A stretch of 64,000 nucleotides of DNA from Alphaproteobacteria bacterium (GTDB lineage: Bacteria; Pseudomonadota; Alphaproteobacteria; Sphingomonadales; Sphingomonadaceae): positions 2,418,001-2,482,000 of the forward strand of contig VBAC01000001.1 in assembly GCA_005883305.1 (NCBI GenBank), read 5' to 3'. Each line of letters starts with the position of its first letter. Within the stretch, counting starts at the first letter, position 1. The notes below the pieces were generated by a model. It was given only the letters and a program-made list of their open reading frames with translations, did not search any database and had not been told where the DNA came from. This document shows positions 21,452 through 30,635 of this stretch, in pieces. The translations under genes were made by a program, and so were the position numbers.

Positions 21452-21528
21452 GCCCTACCGTTAAGGCTTTGCCTTGCTTCCGTCACGGCTTGAGTCCTAA
21501 GCGGGGCCACGAAACTGGGGAGAGACCT

Positions 21529-23790
21529 GTGAGCGAAGGCAGCAACGTCAAATTCTCGGAGGCCGAGGCGCTCGAATTCCATTCGATGGGCCGCCCGGGC
21601 AAGATCGAGATCGTCGCCTCCAAGCCGATGGCGACGCAGCGCGACCTCAGCCTCGCTTACTCGCCCGGAGTCGCCGTTCCGGTGCGCGCGATCGCCGCCA
21701 ATCCGGGGCTCGCCTACGATTACACCGCCAAGGGCAATCTCGTCGCGGTCATCTCCAACGGCACCGCCATTCTCGGCCTCGGCAATCTCGGAGCGCTCGC
21801 GGCGAAGCCGGTGATGGAAGGCAAGGCGGTCCTGTTCAAGCGCTTCGCCGACGTCGATTCGATCGACATCGAGCTCGACACCGAGGATCCCGACAAGTTC
21901 ATCGAGGCGGTGGCGCTGATGGAGCCGAGCTTCGGCGGGATCAACCTCGAGGACATCGCCGCGCCGGAATGCTTCATCATCGAGCAGGCGCTTCGCGAGC
22001 GGATGAACATCCCGGTGATGCACGACGACCAGCACGGCACGGCGATCATCAGCGCCGCCGGCCTTATCAACGCCTGCCACCTGACGGGGCGAAAGCTCAA
22101 GGACATCAGGCTGGTGGTGAACGGCGCCGGCGCCGCGGCGATCGCCTGCACCGAGCTCATCAAGGCGATGGGCGTGCCGCACGACCATGTCATCATGTGC
22201 GACCGCAAGGGCGTCATCTACCAGGGCCGCGAGGGGCTGGACCAGTGGAAGTCGGCGCACGCGGTGAAGACCGACCGGCGAACGCTCGAGGAGGCCTTGA
22301 AGGGCGCCGACGCCTTTTTCGGCCTGTCCGCGGCCGGTGCGCTCAAGCCGGAGATGGTCAAGGACATGGCCAAGAAGCCGATCATCTTCGCCATGGCCAA
22401 TCCCGATCCCGAAATCTCGCCGCCCGACGCCAAGGCCGCCCGGCCCGACGCGATCATCGCCACCGGCCGCTCGGACTATCCGAACCAGGTCAACAACGTG
22501 CTGGGCTTCCCGTTCATCTTCCGCGGCGCGCTCGACGTCCGGGCGACGACGATCAACGACGCGATGAAGATCGCCGCCGCCAACGCGCTCGCCGAGCTTG
22601 CGCGCGAGGCCGTGCCCGAGGAGGTCGCCGAGGCCTATGGCAAGGCGCAGAGCTTCGGCCCGGATTACATCATCCCCGCGCCGTTCGATCCCAGGCTGAT
22701 GGAGATCGTGCCGGCCGCGGTCGCCCAGGCGGCGATGGATTCGGGAGTCGCGCGAAAGCCGATCGAAGACATGGCCGCCTATCGCACCGCGCTCCGCTCG
22801 AGGCTCAACCCGACGACCTCGGTCCTCACCCTCGCCTACGAGGCCGCACGCGCCAATCCGCGCCGCGTGCTGTTCGCGGAAGGGGAGGAGGACGTGGTGC
22901 TTCGCGCCGCGATCGCCTTCCGCGACGGCGGCTACGGAATCCCGCTGCTGGTCGGCCGCGACGACGTCTACGATCGGCTCCGCTCGCTCGGGGTCGAGGA
23001 CCCGCAGAGCTTCACCGTGTTCAACAGCCGCAACTATCCGCGCGTCCGCGAGATGTCCGACTTTCTCTACCAGCGTCTTCAGCGGCGCGGCTACATGCAC
23101 CGCGAGCTCGAGCGGATCGTCAACCAGGACCGCAACATCTTCGCCTCGCTGCTGCTGCAGATGGGCGAGGCGGACGCGATGATCACCGGAGTCACCCGGC
23201 CCTACGCGCAGAGCTATCGCCAGATCCGCCGCGTGCTCGATCCGCAGGAGGGGGTGACCCCGTTCGGAATCCACCTGATGGTCGGCCAGTCGCACACCGT
23301 CTTCATCGCCGACACGACGGTGACCGAGCGGCCGACCGGCGAACAGCTCGCCGAAATCGCCGTGCAGACCGCGCAGATCGCGCGGCGAATGGGCCACGAG
23401 CCGCGAGTCGCCTTCCTGTCCTATTCCAATTTCGGCAATCCGGAGGGCAGCTTCCTCGAGCGCATCCGCGACGCGGTGAAGATCATGGACGGGCGAAGCG
23501 ACGTCGACTTCGAATATGAAGGCGAGATGTCGCCCGACACCGCGCTCGATCCGGAGCTTCAGAAGCTCTACCCGTTCATGCGCCTGACCGGGCCGGCCAA
23601 CGTGCTCGTCATGCCCGGCCTTCAGACGGCCAACATATCGGCCAAGCTGATGCGCGAGCTCGGCGGCGACGCCGTGATCGGGCCGATGCTTGTCGGAATG
23701 GAGAAGCAGGTCCAGATCGCCCCGATGTCGGCGACCGCCTCGGACCTGGTGACCCTGGCGGTCCTCGCGGGCGGACGGGTGGTGCGCTAG
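21529..23790 (+). CDS. maeB: NADP-dependent malic enzyme with phosphotransacetylase-like domain
   Basis: 753 residues. The N-terminal malic enzyme half (SLAYSPGVAVP, HDDQHGTAI, VNGAGAAAIA, FAMANPDPE) decarboxylates malate to pyruvate with NADP. The C-terminal ~320 residues (from about RVLFAEGEEDVVL) are the PTA-like domain that in MaeB acts in allosteric control by acetyl-CoA rather than catalysis. The start is GTG at 21529 with GGGGAGAG upstream, giving the family N-terminus SEGSNVKFSEAEALEFH. It is monocistronic, divergent from mutS, and followed by an R1 repeat. Confidence 0.96.
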   Translation: MSEGSNVKFSEAEALEFHSMGRPGKIEIVASKPMATQRDLSLAYSPGVAVPVRAIAANPGLAYDYTAKGNLVAVISNGTAILGLGNLGALAAKPVMEGKAVLFKRFADVDSIDIELDTEDPDKFIEAVALMEPSFGGINLEDIAAPECFIIEQALRERMNIPVMHDDQHGTAIISAAGLINACHLTGRKLKDIRLVVNGAGAAAIACTELIKAMGVPHDHVIMCDRKGVIYQGREGLDQWKSAHAVKTDRRTLEEALKGADAFFGLSAAGALKPEMVKDMAKKPIIFAMANPDPEISPPDAKAARPDAIIATGRSDYPNQVNNVLGFPFIFRGALDVRATTINDAMKIAAANALAELAREAVPEEVAEAYGKAQSFGPDYIIPAPFDPRLMEIVPAAVAQAAMDSGVARKPIEDMAAYRTALRSRLNPTTSVLTLAYEAARANPRRVLFAEGEEDVVLRAAIAFRDGGYGIPLLVGRDDVYDRLRSLGVEDPQSFTVFNSRNYPRVREMSDFLYQRLQRRGYMHRELERIVNQDRNIFASLLLQMGEADAMITGVTRPYAQSYRQIRRVLDPQEGVTPFGIHLMVGQSHTVFIADTTVTERPTGEQLAEIAVQTAQIARRMGHEPRVAFLSYSNFGNPEGSFLERIRDAVKIMDGRSDVDFEYEGEMSPDTALDPELQKLYPFMRLTGPANVLVMPGLQTANISAKLMRELGGDAVIGPMLVGMEKQVQIAPMSATASDLVTLAVLAGGRVVR

Positions 23791-23817
23791 AGGAAGATCG
23801 CCGTTAACTGCCTCTCC

Positions 23818-23920
23818 CCGCTCATCCTGAGGAGCCGTTGAGCCTGTCGAAACGGCGTCTCGAAGGACGGTCCTTCGAGACGGGCCCTCGACAAGCTCGG
23901 TCCCTCCTCAGGATGAGCGG
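23818..23920. repeat. R1 palindromic element, copy 3
   Basis: The most compact and symmetric R1 copy. The left arm CCGCTCATCCTGAGGAG...GTCTCGAAGGAC is met by GTCCTTCGAGAC...CTCCTCAGGATGAGCGG with almost no loop. It lies between the convergent maeB and bamE genes, where it could end both transcripts. Confidence 0.85.
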
Positions 23921-23950
23921 TTCAGCATAGGCCGATCATGCTTTAGCGCC

Positions 23951-24433
23951 TTACCGCCCGTTGGGATTGTCGGACGTCGGCGCGCTTCGGCCGGCCTGGC
24001 CGACCGCGCCGATATTGCCGAACAGCTCCTGGAGCAGGTTGCTGTGGCTTCCGAGCGTCGGGGTCTTCTCGTTGCTCGGATCGATGTTGGAGACCAGCTC
24101 CAGGCCGCTTCGGGTGACGCTCTCGACATTGCCGCTGGCGTCGAAATGGACTCGAAGCACGGTCTGCTCGTGGGGGCGCGGCATGTTGAAGGCGAGCTGG
24201 CGGGTGGTGCGCGACACGTAATACCAGTCGCTCTGGTCGAACTGGCCGACGAAGGTCGGCCGGCCGAGCGTGCCCTGGACCGATTCGCGATTGTCGACTC
24301 CGGGCTGGATCGCGGCGACCAAAGGCTCGTCGACCAGATAGCCCTGATGGTCGACGACGCGCGTGCAGCCGCCGAGCAGGGCCGCGGCGAAGGCGACCGC
24401 GACGAGAGCGCGCGAGCCACGAGGGAAGGTCAT
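23951..24433 (-). CDS. bamE: Outer-membrane protein assembly factor BamE (lipoprotein)
   Basis: 160 residues with a lipoprotein signal peptide (MTFPRGSRALVAVAFAAALLGGC, lipid-modified Cys23). The SmpA/OmlA domain follows: GVDNRESVQGTLGRPTFVGQ, then DWYYVSRTTRQLAF and VLRVHFDASGNVESV. BamE stabilises the BAM complex that inserts outer-membrane barrels. The ATG at 24433 is preferred over an ATG four codons upstream because AGGAGATGG then sits at a usable distance and the signal peptide is of normal length. It is divergent from the bc1 chaperone gene with about 120 bp between them. Confidence 0.92.
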   Translation of the reverse strand: MTFPRGSRALVAVAFAAALLGGCTRVVDHQGYLVDEPLVAAIQPGVDNRESVQGTLGRPTFVGQFDQSDWYYVSRTTRQLAFNMPRPHEQTVLRVHFDASGNVESVTRSGLELVSNIDPSNEKTPTLGSHSNLLQELFGNIGAVGQAGRSAPTSDNPNGR

Positions 24434-24552
24434 GTTGAATTCCATCTCCTGATCGCCCGCCGCCGCTCGAACGAGGGCTGCGGGCTTGACTAGCCATTCC
24501 AATATGAACATCGCCCAACCGGCGCAAGCCGCGCGGTAAGACAGAGGCGCGA

Positions 24553-25065
24553 TTGTCCTTTCTGAAGCACATCTTCGGCGAGAAGAAAGAGCGCGCCGCG
24601 CTGGCGCCGCTCTACCGCGCGGCCGTCGCCCGGGGCCGCGATCCCTTCTGGTATCGCGAAGGCGGCGTTCCGGACACGCTCGACGGCCGGTTCGACATGG
24701 TCGCGGCGGTGACGGCGCTCGTCCTGCTGCGCTTCGAATCGCTCGGCGAAGCGGGGAAAAGGCCCGCCGTCGTCCTCACCGAGATCTTCATCGACGACAT
24801 GGACGCGACTTTGCGCCAGATCGGCATCGGCGACTATGTGGTGGGCAAGCATGTCGGGCGGATGATGAGCGCGCTCGGCGGCCGCCTCGCCGCCTTCCGC
24901 GCCGCCGGCGGCCGCGATTTCAAAGAGGCGGTGCGGCGCAACGTCTTCCATGAGGCGGCGCCTTCGGAAGAGGCGGTGGCGCTGGTGGCAGGGCGCCTGC
25001 GAACCTTCGCCGAATCTCTCGACCGGACCGGGCTTGAGGCATTGCTCGCGGGAGAGCTGCCGTGA
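24553..25065 (+). CDS. Ubiquinol-cytochrome c chaperone family protein (CBP3-like)
   Basis: 170 residues matching the CBP3/UQCC family that assists cytochrome bc1 assembly. Family features are an N-terminal LAPLYRAAVARGRDPFWY, FDMVAAVTALVLLRFE, the acidic TEIFIDDMDATLRQIGIGDYVVGKHV block, and MSALGGRLAAF. The start is TTG at 24553. The stop overlaps the GTG of the following DUF177 gene, the standard alphaproteobacterial order bamE / chaperone / DUF177, so the two are coupled. Confidence 0.9.
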   Translation: MSFLKHIFGEKKERAALAPLYRAAVARGRDPFWYREGGVPDTLDGRFDMVAAVTALVLLRFESLGEAGKRPAVVLTEIFIDDMDATLRQIGIGDYVVGKHVGRMMSALGGRLAAFRAAGGRDFKEAVRRNVFHEAAPSEEAVALVAGRLRTFAESLDRTGLEALLAGELP

Positions 25066-25592
25066 GCGAGCCCGAATTCAGCCGCCTCGTCCGGCTCGAT
25101 ACGCTCGGCGAAGGCGAGCGTCGCATGCGGATCGAGGCGGAAGAGGGCGAACGGGCCGCGCTCGCCCGCCGCTTCGGCCTGGTGGCGATCGACCGGCTCG
25201 CGGCCGATTTCACGCTCAGGCGCCGCGGCGAGGAGGTGGCGATGGCCGGCGCGCTCTCGGCGGCCGTGGTCCAGTCGTGCGTCGCCACCGGCGTCCCGCT
25301 GGAGGCCGCGCTCGACGAGCCGTTCGAAATCCTCTTCCGCCCCCAGCCCGAGGCTGCGAGCGGCGAGGAGGAGGTCGAGCTCGACGATTCCGAGCTGGAC
25401 GTCGTCTTCTACGACGCCGCGGCCGTCGACGCCGGCGAGGCCGTGGCGGAAACCCTGCTGCTGAACCTCGATCCCTATCCGCGCGCGCCCGGCGCCGAGG
25501 AGGCGCTCAGGGCCGCCGGCGTGAAGAGCGAGGAGGAGGCCGGCCCCTTCGCCGCGCTGGCCGGGCTCAAGGACAAGCTCAGGAAGGACTGA
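25062..25592 (+). CDS. DUF177 (YceD-like) protein
   Basis: 176 residues. The YceD/DUF177 family is linked to 23S rRNA accumulation and usually precedes rpmF-plsX in other bacteria. Seen here are an N-terminal EFSRLVRLDTLGEGERRMRIEA, AVVQSCVATGVPLEAALDEPF with the family cysteine, and an acidic middle (EEEVELDDSELDVVFYD) ending NLDPYPRAPGAEEAL. The GTG start overlaps the chaperone gene. No rpmF is found downstream; an R3 repeat and convergent ssb follow instead. Confidence 0.88.
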   Translation: MSEPEFSRLVRLDTLGEGERRMRIEAEEGERAALARRFGLVAIDRLAADFTLRRRGEEVAMAGALSAAVVQSCVATGVPLEAALDEPFEILFRPQPEAASGEEEVELDDSELDVVFYDAAAVDAGEAVAETLLLNLDPYPRAPGAEEALRAAGVKSEEEAGPFAALAGLKDKLRKD

Positions 25593-25600
25593 CGCAAACC

Positions 25601-25688
25601 CCCGTCATTGCGAGGAGCGGAGCGACGCGGCAATCCAGCTGGCCTCCGAGGCAGAACTGGATTGCTTCGCTTCGCTCGCAATGACGGG
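25601..25688. repeat. R3 palindromic element (CCCGTCATTGCGAG type)
   Basis: Inverted repeat with ends CCCGTCATTGCGAG and CTCGCAATGACGGG and inner arms CAATCCAG / CTGGATTG. It occupies the gap between convergent DUF177 and ssb genes. Only one copy is present in the window, but the sequence is of the short dispersed palindrome class common in Alphaproteobacteria. Confidence 0.8.
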
Positions 25689-25694
25689 CAGGCC

Positions 25695-26180
25695 CTAAAA
25701 CGGAACGTCGTCGTCGAGGTCGCTGTCGAAGGCGGGCTGGGGGCGGGATTGCGGGCGGGCGCCGCCGCCGAAATCGTTGCCGCCGGTGTCGGCGAAGTCG
25801 CCGCCGCCGCCGCCATAGCCGCCGCCACCGCCGCCCCGGCTGTCGAGCAGGACCAGTTCGCCGCGGAAGCGCTGGAGCACGATCTCGGTCGAATATTTGT
25901 CCTGGCCGCTATTGTCGGTCCACTTGCGGGTCTGGATCTGGCCCTCCAGGTAAACCTTCGAGCCCTTCTTGAGGTAGGACTTGGCGACCTTGCCGAGATT
26001 CTCGTTGAAGATGACGACCCGGTGCCATTCGGTCCGCTCCTGGCGGTTGCCGTCCCGGTCCTTCCAGCTCTCCGACGTGGCGACTCGCAGGTTCACCACC
26101 TCGCCGCCATTGTTGAGGCTTCGCGCCTCGGGGTCGTCGCCGAGATTGCCGACCAGGATCACCTTGTTCACGCCCGCCAT
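25695..26180 (-). CDS. ssb: Single-stranded DNA-binding protein
   Basis: 161 residues. The OB fold spans residues 1-110 ([55 protein letters not shown]). A glycine-rich, disordered linker follows and the conserved acidic tip DLDDDVPF recruits replication and repair enzymes. The protein coats ssDNA as a tetramer. The ATG has GGAGGATAGA upstream. It is monocistronic. Confidence 0.97.
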   Translation of the reverse strand: MAGVNKVILVGNLGDDPEARSLNNGGEVVNLRVATSESWKDRDGNRQERTEWHRVVIFNENLGKVAKSYLKKGSKVYLEGQIQTRKWTDNSGQDKYSTEIVLQRFRGELVLLDSRGGGGGGYGGGGGDFADTGGNDFGGGARPQSRPQPAFDSDLDDDVPF

Positions 26181-26241
26181 TCTATCCTCCGGAAGCTATA
26201 TGCGCCCGGCATAGGCCAAGCCGCCCCGCGTCTCAATGGAC

Positions 26242-28170
26242 TCAGGCGGCGGCCGGCCGGCGGTGAATGTAGAGGAAGCCGATCGCCAGAAGCGCCGCCA
26301 TCGCCCCCTGCGCGAGCATCGATTCGAGCGTAGGGAAGAGGCCGAGCATCGGGCTTCGCGGCCAGCCGGCGAGCGGCGTCACTCCGATCATCCCGGCTTC
26401 CTGGAGCGCGGCGACGCCCTTGCCGGCGAGCACCACCGCAAGCACCGCGATCAAAGCCGCCGAATAAGCGAAGAATTGGGCGATCGGCAGCCGGGCGCTG
26501 AGGCGGAGCATCGCCCAGGCGATCAGGCCGAGCAGCACCGCGCCGACGGCGACTCCGGCCGCGAGCGGCGCTCCGTTGCCCTCGCCGCCCATCGCGGCGA
26601 AGAAGATGATCGTCTCGAACACCTCGCGGTAGACGGCGACGAAGGCCAGCAGGAACAGGAACCAGGCCGATCCGCGGGAGAGCGCCTTGTCGAGCTTGTC
26701 GCGGACATAGGCCTGCCACGCGCCGGCCTGCGCCTTGCCGTGCATCCACACGCCGACGAAGAGCAGGATCGCGGCGGCGAGCAGGGAGCCGAAGCCTTCG
26801 GTCAGCTCGCGGCCGGCGCCGCTGATGGTGATCAGGTTGCTCGCGATCCACCAGGTGGCGATTCCGGCGGCGAGCGCGACGATCCACCCGCCATGGACCC
26901 AGCGCAGCATGTCGCGCCGGTCGGCCTTCCTCAAAAAGCCGATCATCGCCACCACGATCAGCAACGCTTCCAGCCCCTCGCGCAGCAGGATGGCGAGCGC
27001 GCCGAGGAAGGTCGAGGCGGCGCTTCCCGCTTCGGGCGCGAGCGCGGTCTCGGCGCGGGAGAACAGGGCTTGCAGCCGCTCGACCCGGGCTGCCACGTCG
27101 GCAGCCGGCGCGCCGCGGCCGATCGCGGCGCGAAGGCCGCCCATCTCGGTCTCGACCTCGGCGACCAGCCCGCCTTCGCGCGCATTGAGCACCGCCTCGA
27201 CCGGCTCGAATCCGTCGAGATAGGCGGCCAGCGCCAGCTCAGCCGCGCGGTCGCGATTGCCGCTCTGGTAGGCGGCGAGGCTCTGGCGCAGCAATTCGTG
27301 GGCGATACCCAGCGTTTGGCCGCCCTCGCGCCGGGCGACGGCGCCCGGATCGGAGCGGAGATAGGCGATCACCGCGCTCGCTTTCTCCTCGCCGACCTCG
27401 CGGGAGAGCGCGGCGGGGGTGATCGAGACGAGCGCCTCCAGATTGGGAATTCGGGCGCGCAGCGCCGGATCGGCCTCCCAATAGCGGCGGCCGGCGGCGG
27501 CCAGCGCTTCGGGATAGGCGAAGCGGCCGGTCTGGAAGGCGAGCGCCCAGCGGTCCTGCTCGGGAAGCTCGGCGAAGCTCTGCATGGCCGTGCCTTCGAG
27601 TCCCTGGCCGATCACCTGGAAAAGCGCGAAGCTGCTCCGCTCGCGCGCCCGGGCGCGATCGGCGAAGGCGACCGGCGCCGGATCGAGCTGGCGGGCCATG
27701 GGCGTGTCGGCCGCGCCGGTGGCGCCGTGACAGGAGGCGCAACGCTGTGCGTAGAGCCGGGCGCCGGCGGCGAGATCGGGCGCCGCGGAGGGCGCGCGGG
27801 GCACGGGATAGGCGGCAAGCAGGTGGGTTCCGAGCGCCTGGGCGAGCCTTTGCACTTCGGCCGGCGGCGCCTTGCGCGCGACCGCCGCCTCGACTCCGCG
27901 CGCCTCGGCGGTCAGCGCCGCTTGCCCGGGCCGCGCGGGCAAGGCGGCGATCCGCTGTGTCACGCTGGATGAGAATTCGCGCATCTCGGCATATTCGGAT
28001 GCGCTAAGCACCCGCCCGTCCGGCCCGACCGCGCCGGCATAGTCGACCGCCATGTAATCGAGCAGCCGCCACGCCACCTGCGCGCCCTGGCCCTGGGCGA
28101 AAAGCGGCGCTGGCAGAAACAGGAGGAGCAGTGGCAGGAGCCCTCGCAGGCTCGAAAGACTAAAGCGCAT
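26242..28170 (-). CDS. Cytochrome c-FTR1 fusion iron permease
   Basis: 642 residues. A signal peptide (RFSLSSLRGLLPLLLLFLPAPLFAQ) is followed by a long periplasmic region with one c-type haem site CASCH (C144, C147, H148). The C-terminal part is the FTR1 permease, with REGLE near residue 396 and REVFE near residue 514 as the two REXXE iron-binding motifs, in about seven membrane helices. The fusion suggests that ferrous iron is oxidised by the haem domain during import, as in other FTR1 systems that pair with oxidases or cytochromes. The ATG at 28170 was chosen because the signal peptide begins there. A Fur-box match lies 46 bp upstream. Confidence 0.88.
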   Translation of the reverse strand: MRFSLSSLRGLLPLLLLFLPAPLFAQGQGAQVAWRLLDYMAVDYAGAVGPDGRVLSASEYAEMREFSSSVTQRIAALPARPGQAALTAEARGVEAAVARKAPPAEVQRLAQALGTHLLAAYPVPRAPSAAPDLAAGARLYAQRCASCHGATGAADTPMARQLDPAPVAFADRARARERSSFALFQVIGQGLEGTAMQSFAELPEQDRWALAFQTGRFAYPEALAAAGRRYWEADPALRARIPNLEALVSITPAALSREVGEEKASAVIAYLRSDPGAVARREGGQTLGIAHELLRQSLAAYQSGNRDRAAELALAAYLDGFEPVEAVLNAREGGLVAEVETEMGGLRAAIGRGAPAADVAARVERLQALFSRAETALAPEAGSAASTFLGALAILLREGLEALLIVVAMIGFLRKADRRDMLRWVHGGWIVALAAGIATWWIASNLITISGAGRELTEGFGSLLAAAILLFVGVWMHGKAQAGAWQAYVRDKLDKALSRGSAWFLFLLAFVAVYREVFETIIFFAAMGGEGNGAPLAAGVAVGAVLLGLIAWAMLRLSARLPIAQFFAYSAALIAVLAVVLAGKGVAALQEAGMIGVTPLAGWPRSPMLGLFPTLESMLAQGAMAALLAIGFLYIHRRPAAA

Positions 28171-28215
28171 GAATCCCCGCACGAAGGATGAGACGCACCA
28201 ACGATTAGAGAAACT

Positions 28216-28234
28216 GCAACTGATTATCAATAGC
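28216..28234 (-). promoter_or_regulatory. Candidate Fur box upstream of the FTR1 gene
   Basis: On the minus strand the site reads GCTATTGATAATCAGTTGC. It matches the 19-bp Fur consensus GATAATGATAATCATTATC at 14 positions, with the central TGATAATCA intact. It lies 46 bp upstream of the FTR1 start, which fits iron-dependent repression. Confidence 0.55.
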
Positions 28235-28460
28235 GACGGCCCAGGGCCGCGGCTACCGGATGGGAGTCGCTGAGGCGCGGCCGGCCGGCGAACCGCAGCA
28301 AAGCGAAGCAGGTTCAAGATCACCGAAATGGCATTTGCCACGGAGCCAAAAAAGACAGCTAATAAACTGGATTCGGCCAACTTTAGCGATACTGTGGACC
28401 ATCTCTGTCTTTATTGGCACAATTCGGCTATAGCCGAGTCGATTTGCGGCGGAGGAAGAA

Positions 28461-29735
28461 ATGTCAGCATCGCACAAGGACAAGACGGAGAAGCCGGCCG
28501 ACTCGACAATCGACGTGACGCGCCTGGCGGAATCGATGGCCGGGCTGGCGGTGAGCCGTCCCACTTGCGAGCGTCTTCATGCCGCGGTGGGCGAGGTTTT
28601 GCGGCGGCGCTGCGGGGAGAAGCTCAACGCGTTGCCCCATCTCGACAAGCCGCACAGCGGCTGCAAATGCACCGGCAAGGCGGACGACGTGCCCTTCATG
28701 GCCGATCTGATCGTCCTGATCGACACCAGCGGATCGATGTCCGACGAAGCGGGGGCCGTCAGCGCAGCGGCCGCGGCGGCGGTCGAAGGCGCGAAGGCGC
28801 GCTGCAAGGTCGATCTCAGGATTCATTATATGGGCATTGAGGGGACCTGGCCCGGGACAGTCTTCACCACCGACTATCTTGCCTATCTCAAGGGGATATT
28901 GAATCCCGATCCCGCCTTCGAAACCGACAATCCGACCGACGGCTATACCGGCGAGGAGGGGGCCAACGGGATCGAGGATCTTGCCAAATATTTCGATTGG
29001 CGGCCGGATGCCTGCCGGGCGATCTTCTACATCAGCGATGAGGAGCTCGACAGCATCAGCCCCCTCGGCGACGCCGCCAACGAGGCGCTGCAGGTCAGCA
29101 AGGCCATTGCCGCCTGCAAGGCGAACGAGGTCGCGGTCTTCGCCCACCATATCACCAATCAGCACCGCGGCCCCGCCGTCGTCCAGAACTACAACGATCT
29201 GTGCAACCAGACCGGCGGGCGCGCCTATTTCAGCGATACCGCGTCGCGCGCCGAATATGAGGACATGCTCGCCGAGGCCATTTGCGCGTCCTGCGGCCTG
29301 CCGCGATGCGAAGAGATCGAGACACCCAGGCTCGAACCATGCCTTTCGGTCAGTTGGGGGGACAGCCGCTGCGATTGCTTCGAGACCGACGATACTGAAA
29401 TCGTCTGCATCACGGCCTGCAATTGCTACTCCAACGTCGCCTTCAGCAACCTGACCATCGAGGCGGTTCTCGTCACCGGTCCCGGCGCCTCCTCCGTGCC
29501 GACACTGCCGGATGGCACGCCTTCGGTGCAGATCGCTCCGTTGGGGCCGATCTGCTTCGGCACCGTGCCTCCCTGCCGCGACGATGTCGCCGGCTGCGTC
29601 TCCCGCGAGTTCGTCATTCGCACCCGGGGCGCCCGTCCGGGGGATTATGAGGTGCACCTGCTCGGCGTCTGCTACGATGTCGTTTTCCATTACGACATGC
29701 GCGACAGCTTCAAATTGGTGCTGTGCAAGGATTGA
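28461..29735 (+). CDS. Cysteine-rich VWA-domain protein without signal peptide
   Basis: 424 residues. A von Willebrand A domain starts near residue 80 (ADLIVLIDTSGSMS, with MIDAS residues D88, S90, S92) and runs to about residue 285 with a DEELDSISPLGD segment. The remaining ~140 residues form an unrecognised cysteine-rich beta domain (SRCDCFE, ITACNCYS, PPCRDD). There are 22 cysteines in all, and no signal peptide or membrane segment. The start has a strong GGAGGAAG site. The upstream 130 bp are AT-richer than the surroundings. It is divergent from the iron permease. VWA-MIDAS domains bind metal and protein partners; the actual role is unknown. Confidence 0.75.
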   Translation: MSASHKDKTEKPADSTIDVTRLAESMAGLAVSRPTCERLHAAVGEVLRRRCGEKLNALPHLDKPHSGCKCTGKADDVPFMADLIVLIDTSGSMSDEAGAVSAAAAAAVEGAKARCKVDLRIHYMGIEGTWPGTVFTTDYLAYLKGILNPDPAFETDNPTDGYTGEEGANGIEDLAKYFDWRPDACRAIFYISDEELDSISPLGDAANEALQVSKAIAACKANEVAVFAHHITNQHRGPAVVQNYNDLCNQTGGRAYFSDTASRAEYEDMLAEAICASCGLPRCEEIETPRLEPCLSVSWGDSRCDCFETDDTEIVCITACNCYSNVAFSNLTIEAVLVTGPGASSVPTLPDGTPSVQIAPLGPICFGTVPPCRDDVAGCVSREFVIRTRGARPGDYEVHLLGVCYDVVFHYDMRDSFKLVLCKD

Positions 29736-29769
29736 CGATCCGCGCTCTCCGGACGGAACCAGGCGGACG

Positions 29770-30429
29770 CTAGACCGCCGGGTAGCGGAGCCTTCCGAGG
29801 AAGCGGCTTAGGCTCGGCAGCCGCTGCTTCGTTCCGCGCCAGCGCGCCTTGGCTTTTTCGAAGCGCATCACCTCGTCGATCCGGCGATCGAGGAAGAGGC
29901 GGGTCTGGGCGTAGTCGGCGCTGTCGTCGTCGAGGAAGACGAGGCTGGTCGCTCCATAGACTCCGAGCAGGATCGCGCGCTTGGAATAATGGTTGAAGTC
30001 GGTCGCCATGTCGCCGGCCACGCGCCAGATGCGGTCCGCCCCGCGCCAGGCGAGCCTTGCGCCGGCGATCGCATTCTGGGGCATTGCGAGGATCGAGAGC
30101 GCGCGCCTCAGCGCCTCGCGGTGCGGCGCCGTCGCCTCGAGCCTGAACAGGATCAGTTCGCGAATCCTCTCGCGGATCTTCATCGCCGCGATCCGCTCCG
30201 GCGGAAAGGCGAGCAGCATCGCCTTGTCGATCCAGTCGAACCAGGCGTCGATCATCTCGACCGCGCCGCCCGGAAAGGCAAGCCGCGCGCGGTCCGCCGG
30301 CACGCCGATCTCGCCCGCGGCCATGGCGATCGCCGCATCGCTCCATCCGTCGAACGCGGCATGGGCCGGCAGGCGCGGCGCGAGCTCGGCGCGAAGCTCG
30401 TCCAGATTCATGTCGGCGGGCGCGATCAT
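29770..30429 (-). CDS. COQ9 family protein
   Basis: 219 residues from the ATG at 30429; a TTG at 30456 or ATG at 30411 are also possible starts. The COQ9 family is recognised by HAAFDGWSDAAI, a TetR-like helical body with IDKAMLLAFPPERIAAMKIRERIRELILFRLE cut into helices, and the C-terminal ADRIWRVAGDMATDFNHYSKRAILLGVY block. COQ9 proteins bind lipids and assist COQ7 in ubiquinone biosynthesis. No other ubiquinone gene is adjacent. It is convergent with the VWA gene. Confidence 0.85.
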   Translation of the reverse strand: MIAPADMNLDELRAELAPRLPAHAAFDGWSDAAIAMAAGEIGVPADRARLAFPGGAVEMIDAWFDWIDKAMLLAFPPERIAAMKIRERIRELILFRLEATAPHREALRRALSILAMPQNAIAGARLAWRGADRIWRVAGDMATDFNHYSKRAILLGVYGATSLVFLDDDSADYAQTRLFLDRRIDEVMRFEKAKARWRGTKQRLPSLSRFLGRLRYPAV

Positions 30430-30505
30430 GAAGGCCAAATGATCGTCGCCGCCCAAGGATGCAAGAAAATGATCGTGGAGTGTATTGACGTTCAGCTTTG
30501 CTGAT

Positions 30506-30608
30506 CCCTCCCCCTGAGGGGGAGGGTAGGGTGGGGGTTTACGGAGTTCGTGGTTTTCCGCCGACGCCGGAACCCCTCACCCCAACCCTCTCCCCATGGG
30601 AGAGGGAG
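30506..30608. repeat. R2 palindromic element, copy 2
   Basis: Arms CCCTCCCCCTGAGGGGGAGGGTAGGG and CCCCAACCCTCTCCCCATGGGAGAGGG, each a hairpin by itself, flank a short core. It lies downstream of the S41 protease gene (minus strand) and upstream of the COQ9 gene. Confidence 0.8.
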
Positions 30609-30635
30609 CAGCATCGCGCCGAACGCCGATCCGTC

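Noticed and set aside
28415-28440. Sigma-54-like promoter (TTGGCAC...GGCT) upstream of the VWA gene
   Set aside because: The GG and GC elements are one base too close, and the -12 element reads GGCT rather than TTGCA.
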